Assembly (NCBI GenBank): GCA_019423725.1
Contig: JAHZAW010000043.1
Span: forward strand, 1 to 13,266
Length of the DNA: 13,266 bases
From: Clostridiales bacterium
GTDB lineage: Bacteria; Bacillota; Clostridia; Lachnospirales; Anaerotignaceae
Direction: 5' to 3'
Part shown: piece by piece, positions 6,747 through 13,097 of the stretch
Layout: each line of letters opens with the position of its first letter
How positions within the stretch are numbered: the stretch's first letter is position 1
Position numbers and translations under genes: made by a program
Notes under the pieces: generated by a model
What the model saw: only the letters and a program-made list of their open reading frames with translations
What the model was told of the DNA's origin: nothing
Database searches by the model: none

Positions 6747-8219
6747 TCACTCATACATTTCTACAAGCTCATCTATTGTATAGAACTGTTTGCTGCCCGC
6801 ATCTGCCACAGCCTCATCGGAGGGGATAAGTATGCAGAATTCCTCGCAGAATATGGCAAGTGTCACATCTTCCTTAAGGGCCAGAGCCTCAAGTATATAT
6901 GATGGAAGCTTCTCTTTGTTCAGCTGGCTTTCTGATACTGATACGGTCTCGCCAGGCTGTGCCTTATCTATACGCTGTTTCAGATTCAAAGGAGTGAGGG
7001 AATATGTCTCGCCAGTGGGTTTTTCAGGTTCCACAGGCTCGGGAGTGGGGTCAACGGATATTGTATTTGTGCCTTCGTCAAGTATTCCCATTTCCTTAAG
7101 CTTTTCTATGTCCGCACCGGATACTCCATTTATGGAAGATCCCGTTGACAGTGTTATCGTTCCTGTTTCGCTTCCGCCTTCTATTCCTATGCCGGGAACC
7201 TCCTCGGTATCAGGATCATCATACTTCATATTCACGGTGGCGTGCTCAAGGATGCTTATGCTGCCGTTGAAGTAATAATCCTCATACCCCAAACTATGGC
7301 AAGTTCCTATTCCGATAGGGTTGGATGAATCTCCCATGGTCATATCCACAGAGGCGTCATCCGTAATAACTATGGAACCATTCATATTTCCATAGTCTCC
7401 GGAACCTATACCAAGTCCACTAAGGGATTCAGCTGTAACATCGGCGTTTCCGCCTATGGTTATTCTGCCTTTTTCCGTTACACTGCCATAATCTCCTGCG
7501 CCGATGCCTGCGCCGAAATTTTCTGATACAGCTTTGATAGTACCACCGGAGATAGTAATAGAGCCAGACATATCTCCATCGTCGCCGGAGCCAATACCCG
7601 CGCCGCTATAATCGGATTTAGCTTTAACAGTACCACCTGAGATGGTAATAGAGCCAGACATATCTCCATAGTAACCGGCTCCAATACCTGCGCCGTATTC
7701 AGATTCGGCTGTTATATTGCCTCCCTCAATAACTATGTTTCCGTTGAAAATTTGACCTTCGTCAGAACCTATGGCTGCTCCGTCAGCTCCATCAGAAGGA
7801 TAAGCTGTACTAACAGTTTTTACCGTTAAGCTGTCAGTATCTCCGCCCTTTATGGTAAGGTCTCCCTCAGCCACGTTTATTCCGGCTTTTGCTTTATATT
7901 CTGATTTTGTATTAACGGTAATACTGTTATCCCCGCTCAGTTTCAGGACCACATCAGCATTTTTGCCGATGGAAATGCCGTTTACATCGGTGGTCTTAAT
8001 GGTAACTCCCTGCAAAACAATATAGGTTTTTACACCGTCACTTACGGTTATTACATTACTTGTTTCTCCATTGCTTGTCACAATATACTCGTCACCGCTG
8101 TCGGTTATATTCAAATTTCCATCCTCGTACAAGTCATAGTATATGACCTTAGCCAGAGCCGTCTGTGCTACCCCTAGGGTCAGCAAAGCTGTAATAGATA
8201 GTGCAATAAATCTTTTCAT
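6747..8219 (-). CDS. Secreted beta-helix-like repeat protein, paralogue 1 (carbohydrate-binding-like)
   Basis: A 490-residue exported protein. A classical signal peptide (MKR, hydrophobic core, cleavage after TALA at about residue 23) is followed by an N-terminal module with VNGISIGKNADVVLKLSG (79-96), as found in Cthe_2159-type carbohydrate-binding proteins. Seven repeats of about 30 residues (about 146-368) follow, with the pattern GAGIGSGDxGDMSGSITISGGTIKAxS, typical of a right-handed parallel beta-helix. Then come a Pro/Glu linker (390-404) and an 85-residue C-terminal domain containing FCEEFC (457-462). No LPXTG, SLH or choline-binding anchor is seen, so it is probably released or held non-covalently. 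The ATG at 8219 follows AAAGGAGGG. It lies 57 bp after its paralogue and is probably co-transcribed. Known Cthe_2159 binds cellulose and polygalacturonate; the ligand here is not known. Confidence 0.85.
   Translation of the reverse strand: MKRFIALSITALLTLGVAQTALAKVIYYDLYEDGNLNITDSGDEYIVTSNGETSNVITVSDGVKTYIVLQGVTIKTTDVNGISIGKNADVVLKLSGDNSITVNTKSEYKAKAGINVAEGDLTIKGGDTDSLTVKTVSTAYPSDGADGAAIGSDEGQIFNGNIVIEGGNITAESEYGAGIGAGYYGDMSGSITISGGTVKAKSDYSGAGIGSGDDGDMSGSITISGGTIKAVSENFGAGIGAGDYGSVTEKGRITIGGNADVTAESLSGLGIGSGDYGNMNGSIVITDDASVDMTMGDSSNPIGIGTCHSLGYEDYYFNGSISILEHATVNMKYDDPDTEEVPGIGIEGGSETGTITLSTGSSINGVSGADIEKLKEMGILDEGTNTISVDPTPEPVEPEKPTGETYSLTPLNLKQRIDKAQPGETVSVSESQLNKEKLPSYILEALALKEDVTLAIFCEEFCILIPSDEAVADAGSKQFYTIDELVEMYE
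6808..7100 (-). repeat. 293-bp perfect duplication, copy 1
   Basis: Identical base for base to 8338-8630. It encodes the linker and most of the C-terminal domain of paralogue 1. Outside it, differences appear within a few bases on either side and rise sharply upstream in the gene. Confidence 0.93.
7531..7698 (-). repeat. Near-identical 90-bp tandem coding repeats
   Basis: Two beta-helix coils of paralogue 1 are nearly identical in DNA with a 90-bp period (30 codons): 7541 onward aligns with 7631 onward, and the stretch AATAGAGCCAGACATATC occurs unchanged in both. The other coils are more diverged. This indicates a recent coil duplication. Confidence 0.75.
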
Positions 8220-8242
8220 ATATACCCTCCTTTAATATAAAA

Positions 8243-8263
8243 TTTTATTTCCCATAAATAAAA
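8243..8263 (-). other. AT-only hairpin between the two paralogues
   Basis: TTTTATTT and AAATAAAA pair perfectly around a 5-nt loop in the 57-bp gap. Only A-T pairs are present, so it is a weak attenuator or processing site at most. No separate promoter for paralogue 1 is evident. Confidence 0.3.
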
Positions 8264-8276
8264 ACTGTTGTATATA

Positions 8277-9830
8277 TCACTCATACATTTCTACAAGTTC
8301 ATCTATTGTATAGAACTGTTTGCTGCCCGCATCTGCAACAGCCTCATCGGAGGGGATAAGTATGCAGAATTCCTCGCAGAATATGGCAAGTGTCACATCT
8401 TCCTTAAGGGCCAGAGCCTCAAGTATATATGATGGAAGCTTCTCTTTGTTCAGCTGGCTTTCTGATACTGATACGGTCTCGCCAGGCTGTGCCTTATCTA
8501 TACGCTGTTTCAGATTCAAAGGAGTGAGGGAATATGTCTCGCCAGTGGGTTTTTCAGGTTCCACAGGCTCGGGAGTGGGGTCAACGGATATTGTATTTGT
8601 GCCTTCGTCAAGTATTCCCATTTCCTTAAGTTTTTCGATATCTGCACCGGATACTCCGTTTATGGAAGATCCCGTTGACAGTGTTATCGTTCCCGTTGTG
8701 CTTCCGCCTTCTATTCCTATGCCGGGAACTTCCTCGGTATCAGGATAATCATATTTCATATTCACGGTGGCATGCTCAAGTATGCTTATGCTGCCTTTGA
8801 ATTGAGCACCCTCCCAGGAATAATCAGTATCACTTTCAGATGCGCCTATGCCGCTTTTTACAGTAATATTTTTTAATGTTATATCAACACTTGCATCATC
8901 AGTAATAACTATTGAGCCATTCATTTGTTCCCATCTGGCAGAGCCTACTCCGATACTATCCTTTGTAATAATATTAACATCAGCGTTTCCGCCTATGTGT
9001 ATTCTGCCATCTGCTGTTACATCACCGTCATCACTGGAGCCAATACCCGCACCATCATTTGATTTTACATTGATATTTCCTCCTGAAATAACTATGGAAC
9101 CTGCCATATCAATGTCATCACCAGAGCCAATGCCTCCGCCGGTTATGATTATATTTCCGGTAAATTCTCCATCGTTGCCGGAGCCAATACCTGCACCGTC
9201 ATCTTTTGATACAGCTTTAATGGTACCACCGGAGATAGTAATAGAACCGGTCATATCACCTTTATCACCGGAGCCGATACCTGCACCGTCTTCAAAGGAT
9301 TTTGCAGTTATATTGCCTCCCTCAATAACTATTTTTCCGCTGAAATCTTGACTTTCGTCAGAACCTATGGCTGCTCCGTCGCCAAAACCATAGTAATCAT
9401 TAACTGTTTTTACGGTCAGGCTGTCATCATCTTCGCCCTTTATGGTAAGTGTGCCCTCAGCCACGTTTATTCCGGCTTTTGCTGTATCTTCATAGTCTGA
9501 ATGCACTGATGAATTAACAGTAATATTGTTGTCCCCGTCCAGTTTCAGGACCACATCAGCATTTTTGCCGATGGAAATGCCGTTTACATCGGTGGTCTCG
9601 ATGTTCACATCCTGTAAGATGATATAGGCCTGGATACCATCATTTACTATAATGACATTTTCAGTGGTTGTTCCGCTTCCCAGATAGACTAAATATTCAT
9701 TATCTGCCTGAGGGTCATCGAGTTCAAGACTTTTTTTTGACAAGTCATAGGGTATCACCTTAGCCAGAGCTGTCTGTGCCGAGCCAAAGACCAGCAGTGA
9801 GGCCAGTGATATGGCAGCAAATTTTTTCAT
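8277..9830 (-). CDS. Secreted beta-helix-like repeat protein, paralogue 2 (carbohydrate-binding-like)
   Basis: A 517-residue exported protein with the same build as its downstream neighbour: signal peptide ending in QTALA, an N-terminal module with the shared VNGISIGKNADVVLKL, about eight GxGIGSGD-type repeats, a Pro/Glu linker and the same C-terminal domain with FCEEFC. The frame is open from 9848, but that ATG overlaps the GAAAGGAAG ribosome binding site; the ATG at 9830 gives MKKFAAISLA, aligned with the start of paralogue 1, and 7-bp spacing. One coil is shortened: after GNIIITGG the sequence goes straight to GIGSGDD, lacking the usual strand of 9-10 residues. It is probably the first gene of a two-gene unit, with its own promoter at 9879-9907 and a palindrome upstream of that. 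Confidence 0.85.
   Translation of the reverse strand: MKKFAAISLASLLVFGSAQTALAKVIPYDLSKKSLELDDPQADNEYLVYLGSGTTTENVIIVNDGIQAYIILQDVNIETTDVNGISIGKNADVVLKLDGDNNITVNSSVHSDYEDTAKAGINVAEGTLTIKGEDDDSLTVKTVNDYYGFGDGAAIGSDESQDFSGKIVIEGGNITAKSFEDGAGIGSGDKGDMTGSITISGGTIKAVSKDDGAGIGSGNDGEFTGNIIITGGGIGSGDDIDMAGSIVISGGNINVKSNDGAGIGSSDDGDVTADGRIHIGGNADVNIITKDSIGVGSARWEQMNGSIVITDDASVDITLKNITVKSGIGASESDTDYSWEGAQFKGSISILEHATVNMKYDYPDTEEVPGIGIEGGSTTGTITLSTGSSINGVSGADIEKLKEMGILDEGTNTISVDPTPEPVEPEKPTGETYSLTPLNLKQRIDKAQPGETVSVSESQLNKEKLPSYILEALALKEDVTLAIFCEEFCILIPSDEAVADAGSKQFYTIDELVEMYE
8338..8630 (-). repeat. 293-bp perfect duplication, copy 2
   Basis: Identical base for base to 6808-7100, with an offset of 1530 bp, in the corresponding part of paralogue 2. 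Confidence 0.93.
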
Positions 9831-9878
9831 AAAAACACTTCCTTTCATTTTTAATTTCCGAACGATATTTACATTTTA

Positions 9879-9907
9879 ATTATATATCTGCTTTGAAATA
9901 AATACAA
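9879..9907 (-). promoter_or_regulatory. Promoter of the beta-helix gene pair
   Basis: On the minus strand, TTGTAT (9902-9907) and a perfect TATAAT (9879-9884) are separated by 17 bp. Confidence 0.65.
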
Positions 9908-9918
9908 TAATTTCCCGA

Positions 9919-9932
9919 TGTAAAACGTTACA
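9919..9932. promoter_or_regulatory. Palindrome upstream of the beta-helix promoter
   Basis: TGTAAAACGTTACA has perfect arms TGTAA/TTACA with AACG between, 11 bp upstream of the -35 box. Outer half-sites and 14-bp length match LacI/CcpA-type operators, but the central CG is one base off the cre consensus. It could be an activator site or a site for another LacI-family protein. Confidence 0.4.
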
Positions 9933-9963
9933 GTTTTAATTGAAATAAGTGCTTTTTGTATAA

Positions 9964-10003
9964 TAAAAAAGGAAGTACAGAAATATTATTTTCTGCCTTC
10001 CTT
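9964..10003 (-). terminator. Rho-independent terminator of the iclR gene
   Basis: In the minus-strand transcript, AAGGAAG and CAGAAA pair with TTTCTG and CTTCCTT, with a small internal bulge and a 6-nt loop, followed by a T run. It starts 14 bp past the iclR stop. Confidence 0.8.
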
Positions 10004-10017
10004 ATTATATTACGGTT

Positions 10018-10794
10018 TCAGTGTTCAGACGGCTTATATCCGTAAATTACCTCAGAGAGTTTGGCCGCTGTCTTTTTTATATCTTCAGCTATGTTATTTT
10101 TTTTATGTTCGTTCATCCTTACGGTGGGTCCTGCAACACTTATGGCAAATCCCGGCTTATTTTCCGCCTTCATAACGGGAACAGCCACACAGGAGAGCCC
10201 TATTTCTATTTCCTCATCGTCTCCGCCATAACCATTTTCGCGGATCTTTTTCATTTCCTTTTTAAATTCCACCGGGTCAGTAATGGTGTTGAAAGTAAGC
10301 GGCTTAAGGGGTTTGGACAGAAATGCGTCCAAGTCTTCCTCACTCTTATAGGCTAAAAGCACCTTGCCGACGCCTGTGCAGTGCATATAGTTTTTAGTAC
10401 CCATTTGAGTATTTATGTAAATGGAAGTATCTGCCTCCACCTTATCCAGATAAACTATGCTTCCGTTCATTTCCTGGGCGCTGTGGACCGTCTCCCTGTA
10501 TTTTGCGGAAAGTTCCTCAAGATAAGGCCTTGCGGCACGGATAAGTATATTGTTTGTTTTCACCGCATTGGTCAGGGAAAGTATTTTAAGCCCAAGGCTG
10601 TATTTCTGGTTATCTTCGTTCTGGAGAAGATAGCCCAGAGTCGTGAGGGAGTTCACAAGGCCAAAGGCTGTACTTTTATTTAGACCTAGGGAATCGGATA
10701 TTTCCTTAAGGCTGAGTTCAGATTTATTATTTTGAAAAAGCTCCAAAATGGCGAAAGCTCTTTCCAGGGACTGAATTGTTTTTGTAGTAGCCAT
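10018..10794 (-). CDS. IclR-family transcriptional regulator
   Basis: A 258-residue regulator. The N-terminal winged helix-turn-helix is at about residues 8-70 (LSLKEISDSLGLNKSTAFGL as helix-turn-helix). The effector-binding domain is at about 75-250, with the family features HCTGVGKVLLA (138-148) and DDEEIEIGLSCVAVPV (192-207). The frame is open from 10863, but the upstream 23 codons contain its own promoter and ribosome binding site, so the ATG at 10794, preceded by AAAGGAG, is the start. It ends in a terminator, so it is monocistronic, although its promoter lies directly behind the amidase gene with no terminator between. Its leader carries site C, a near copy of the site ahead of the dehydratase operon. 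IclR proteins of this type usually sense small keto or sugar acids, as KdgR does; a dehydratase product would fit, but that is inference. Confidence 0.93.
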   Translation of the reverse strand: MATTKTIQSLERAFAILELFQNNKSELSLKEISDSLGLNKSTAFGLVNSLTTLGYLLQNEDNQKYSLGLKILSLTNAVKTNNILIRAARPYLEELSAKYRETVHSAQEMNGSIVYLDKVEADTSIYINTQMGTKNYMHCTGVGKVLLAYKSEEDLDAFLSKPLKPLTFNTITDPVEFKKEMKKIRENGYGGDDEEIEIGLSCVAVPVMKAENKPGFAISVAGPTVRMNEHKKNNIAEDIKKTAAKLSEVIYGYKPSEH

Positions 10795-10818
10795 AAACAG
10801 TTCTCCTTTGCAATTCTG

Positions 10819-10833
10819 TTTTATAATATAGAA
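10819..10833. promoter_or_regulatory. Putative IclR operator, site C (autoregulation)
   Basis: Minus strand TTCTATATTATAAAA, next to the -10 box of the iclR promoter. It shares CTATATTATA exactly with site B (4092-4106). Both differ from the ideal palindrome TTCTATATTATAGAA at a single position. Confidence 0.6.
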
Positions 10834-10834
10834 T

Positions 10835-10863
10835 ATTATACGATAAATATGAACACCAGTCAA
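10835..10863 (-). promoter_or_regulatory. Promoter of the iclR gene
   Basis: On the minus strand, TTGACT (10858-10863) and a perfect TATAAT (10835-10840) are separated by the optimal 17 bp. It lies 11 bp past the end of the amidase gene. Confidence 0.8.
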
Positions 10864-10874
10864 TGAAAGTGGAA

Positions 10875-11567
10875 TTATTCCCCATAAAAATAATCGATTA
10901 TCCCCTTATAAATGGCCCAGGCGGTCTTCTGCTGGTAATCAGGTGAATTAAGGGATTTTTCCTCTGATGGATTGCTCAAAAATCCACATTCCACGATTAT
11001 GGAAGGGGTCTTATTGGTACGGAGCATATAGTAGGTGTTATCGGCCTTAGCGGCACGGGTATTGGAGTTGTCCAGGGTCTCAGCCAGGGAGCTTTGTACA
11101 TATTCAGCAAGCTTTTTTCCTTCTTCGCTGTCCTTATAGTAGAATACCTGGGCACCATGGACACTTTCCTGTGGGAAGGAGTTCTGGTGTATGCTTACGG
11201 TTATATCCGCTCCGCTTTCATCTATTATGTCCTTCCTCTGGGCCATATCGCTTTTTTTGGTATCGCCCAGGGCGGAATCATCGTTTCTTGTTATAACGAC
11301 GGAGGCGCCGCTCTGTTCAAGATACTGCTGGAGGTATGATGCGATCTTGAGATTTATGTACTGTTCATCTTCACCGGAGGAACCTTCCTTGCCTGGGTCA
11401 AATCCGCCATGGCCTGCGTCGATGACAATGGTCCTGTTTTCCACAGGCAGCATAGCTTCTTTTGACTGGGGAATCTTTGAAATGGAGGGCAGCAGGGCGG
11501 CGGCACCAAGGGCTGAAATTATCACGGCATTTTTAATGGATCTGATATTTATAGATAAGAAAAACAT
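10875..11567 (-). CDS. cwlD: N-acetylmuramoyl-L-alanine amidase, CwlD-like
   Basis: A 230-residue zinc amidase (Amidase_3) that cuts the bond between muramic acid and L-alanine in peptidoglycan. Zinc ligands are His53 (DAGHGG), Glu68 and His127 (SIHQNS); the catalytic Glu193 is in VECGFLSN. An N-terminal hydrophobic stretch (about residues 11-28) is a membrane anchor or signal. Length, the single catalytic domain without SH3 or SPOR repeats, and the SVHGAQVFY segment fit CwlD, which helps make muramic-delta-lactam in the spore cortex. This implies a sporulation-capable lineage, though many non-sporulating Lachnospiraceae keep such genes. The ATG at 11567 follows AAAGGAC. I could not identify a convincing sigma-A promoter; a sporulation sigma factor is possible. 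Family is sure; the cwlD assignment is probable. Confidence 0.85.
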   Translation of the reverse strand: MFFLSINIRSIKNAVIISALGAAALLPSISKIPQSKEAMLPVENRTIVIDAGHGGFDPGKEGSSGEDEQYINLKIASYLQQYLEQSGASVVITRNDDSALGDTKKSDMAQRKDIIDESGADITVSIHQNSFPQESVHGAQVFYYKDSEEGKKLAEYVQSSLAETLDNSNTRAAKADNTYYMLRTNKTPSIIVECGFLSNPSEEKSLNSPDYQQKTAWAIYKGIIDYFYGE

Positions 11568-11671
11568 ATATAAGTCCTTTTCCAGATATTACTGTATATG
11601 GATATGAGGCTGAATACGGGGCTATTCCAGTAAAAAATGTATAATAAAATTCTATTTTTTTGGTTATTGTG

Positions 11672-11700
11672 TTCCATTGTTAAATTTTATGTTGTATAAT
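11672..11700 (+). promoter_or_regulatory. Possible promoter of the AEC permease gene
   Basis: A perfect TATAAT (11695-11700) with TTCCAT (11672-11677) 17 bp upstream. The -35 is poor, so activation may be needed. The rest of the gap between the divergent genes (11568-11761) shows only the GC-rich leader described below. Confidence 0.4.
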
Positions 11701-11712
11701 AGTAAAAGTTTC

Positions 11713-11746
11713 GCCGGGGGTCTGCCTTTGGCGCAGGTCTGGCCCC
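11713..11746 (+). other. GC-rich structured leader of the AEC permease mRNA
   Basis: A GC-rich patch in an otherwise AT-rich gap. It can fold as CTGC (11722-11725) with GCAG (11733-11736), with an outer GGGG/CCCC pairing (about 11716-11719 with 11743-11746). It also contains the near repeat GGTCTGCC/GGTCTGGCC. It ends 4 bp before the AGAAAGGAG ribosome binding site. No U-tract, so not a terminator; it matches no riboswitch class I know. Confidence 0.35.
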
Positions 11747-11761
11747 AGAAAGGAGTTAAAT

Positions 11762-12673
11762 ATGGAAGCATTTACAAAAATGCTGAATTTGCAGCTGGTA
11801 TTGTTTATGATCCTAATTATAGGCATCATATGCAGCCGATTAAAGATAATATCCAAGGAAGGGCAGGGGAGCCTATCGAATCTTCTTATAAACATAGTTC
11901 TTCCCTGTAATATAATCGCATCATTCTCATCACATATTGAAAGCGGAGATATGGCAAAAAATCTTATACTGGCATTGGTGCTTTCGGCGGTTATACAGGC
12001 TTTAGCAGTACTTTTCGGAGGGAAGCTTTTCAGCAGGTTCCCTAAAAATGAAAAGGATGTAATGCACTACGGCCTGATATGCTCTAACTCAAGCTTTATA
12101 GGAATGCCTGTTGCGGACAATATTTACGGAAGCCTGGGAGTAGTGTATGTATCCATGTTCCAGCTTCCCATAAGGATAACCATGTGGACATCAGGACTTG
12201 CACTTTTTACTGATGTAGACAGGAAGTCAGCGATAAAGACCATACTGCTGCATCCCTGCATAGTATCCATGGCCATCGGAATAATAATAATGGTATTTGC
12301 GCCGCCCTTACCGGGATTTGTTACATCGACCATCGATTATCTGAGCAAATGTACAATCCCCTTGTCAATGCTCATAATCGGATGTATACTTTCTGATTGT
12401 ACCATAAAGGAAATATTTGATAAAAGCGCGCTTTATTTTTCACTTATAAGGCTTGTCATCTTCCCTTTGGTGGTATTTGCAATACTTAAGCTTATCCACA
12501 TAGACGACGTGCTCCTTGGTGTATCTGTGATAATGTCAGGAATGCCTGCGGGAAGCACAACGGCCATACTTGCGGATAAATATGATGGTGACGGTCATTA
12601 TGCGTCAAAGGTAGTGTTTGTATCAACACTTTTGTCCATGATAACCATCCCGCTGTTATGTTCTGTTTTATAA
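11762..12673 (+). CDS. AEC-family permease (auxin efflux carrier / malate permease type)
   Basis: A 303-residue integral membrane protein of the Mem_trans family, whose bacterial members move organic acids such as malate or malonate. About ten hydrophobic segments are spread along the chain. Family-like features are NIVLPCNIIASF in the early part (44-55), CSNSSFIGMPVADNIYG in the first half, and SGMPAGSTTAILADKY near the end, the paired half-repeats that form the transport core. The ATG at 11762 follows AAAGGAG. The next gene starts 25 bp downstream without a terminator, so they may share a transcript. The substrate cannot be assigned; an organic acid related to the nearby dehydratase-aldolase route is possible but unsupported. 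Confidence 0.88.
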   Translation: MEAFTKMLNLQLVLFMILIIGIICSRLKIISKEGQGSLSNLLINIVLPCNIIASFSSHIESGDMAKNLILALVLSAVIQALAVLFGGKLFSRFPKNEKDVMHYGLICSNSSFIGMPVADNIYGSLGVVYVSMFQLPIRITMWTSGLALFTDVDRKSAIKTILLHPCIVSMAIGIIIMVFAPPLPGFVTSTIDYLSKCTIPLSMLIIGCILSDCTIKEIFDKSALYFSLIRLVIFPLVVFAILKLIHIDDVLLGVSVIMSGMPAGSTTAILADKYDGDGHYASKVVFVSTLLSMITIPLLCSVL

Positions 12674-12698
12674 GTGTATCTTGGAAGGAAGGATATTT

Positions 12699-13097
12699 AT
12701 GTCGAAAAAAAGCTTGTGGGCAATACCTGCCGTTGTGGTAGTTATTGTTGCCATGCTTTTTATATATTCACAGAATAAACCTAATGTAACGGAAGGGTCC
12801 AAGTCAGTTGGCATCACGGTAATAGACGATGAAGGTGGAGAAAAACAGTATTTCATCGGCACCGATGCCCAGTACCTCAGAGAAGTTATGGATGAGCTGG
12901 CAGACAAAGATTTTACATACAGCGGCGAAGAGACCAGCTATGGTTATTATGTGGATACGGTCAACGGACTTAAGGCCGATAATCAAACGGCGTACTGGGG
13001 ATTTTATGTTAACGGCGAATACTGCAAGTACGGCATCGACTTTCAGCCTGTAAATGATGGAGACATTTTTGAAATTGTTTATGAGGAAATAAAATGA
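12699..13097 (+). CDS. Membrane-anchored DUF4430 protein (cobalamin-binding-like fold)
   Basis: A 132-residue protein with one N-terminal membrane segment (about 7-24, no lipobox Cys) and an extracellular DUF4430 domain ending in YWGFYVNGEYCKYGIDFQ and GDIFEIVYEE. DUF4430 resembles the C-terminal domain of intrinsic factor/transcobalamin and is often found beside ECF transporter genes, where it may present ligand. The open frame extends to a TTG at 12681, but that lies before the GGAAGGAAGG ribosome binding site; ATG 12699 is the start. The stop overlaps the next gene's start by 4 bp (ATGA), a sign of translational coupling. The ligand is unknown. Confidence 0.85.
   Translation: MSKKSLWAIPAVVVVIVAMLFIYSQNKPNVTEGSKSVGITVIDDEGGEKQYFIGTDAQYLREVMDELADKDFTYSGEETSYGYYVDTVNGLKADNQTAYWGFYVNGEYCKYGIDFQPVNDGDIFEIVYEEIK

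Noticed and set aside
7500..7700. CRISPR-like regular repeats
   Set aside because: The 90-bp period is a coding repeat of 30 codons within a secreted protein; there are no short palindromic repeats with unique spacers.
6790..9351. Plus-strand open frames (6790-7275, 8320-8748, 8848-9351), Ser/Pro-rich
   Set aside because: Mirror translations of the repetitive minus-strand beta-helix genes; two are copies only because the genes are duplicated.
10795..10863. N-terminal extension of the IclR protein from the ATG at 10863
   Set aside because: The stretch contains a TTGACT-17-TATAAT promoter and the ribosome binding site for the ATG at 10794, and adds residues unlike the family.
11647..11700. 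TTCTAT and TATAATAG half-sites before the AEC permease as a further IclR operator
   Set aside because: Only isolated half-sites without the paired palindrome; expected by chance in AT-rich DNA.
11677..11910. Open frame overlapping the start of the AEC permease
   Set aside because: Out of frame with a clear membrane protein that has its own ribosome binding site; no family resemblance.
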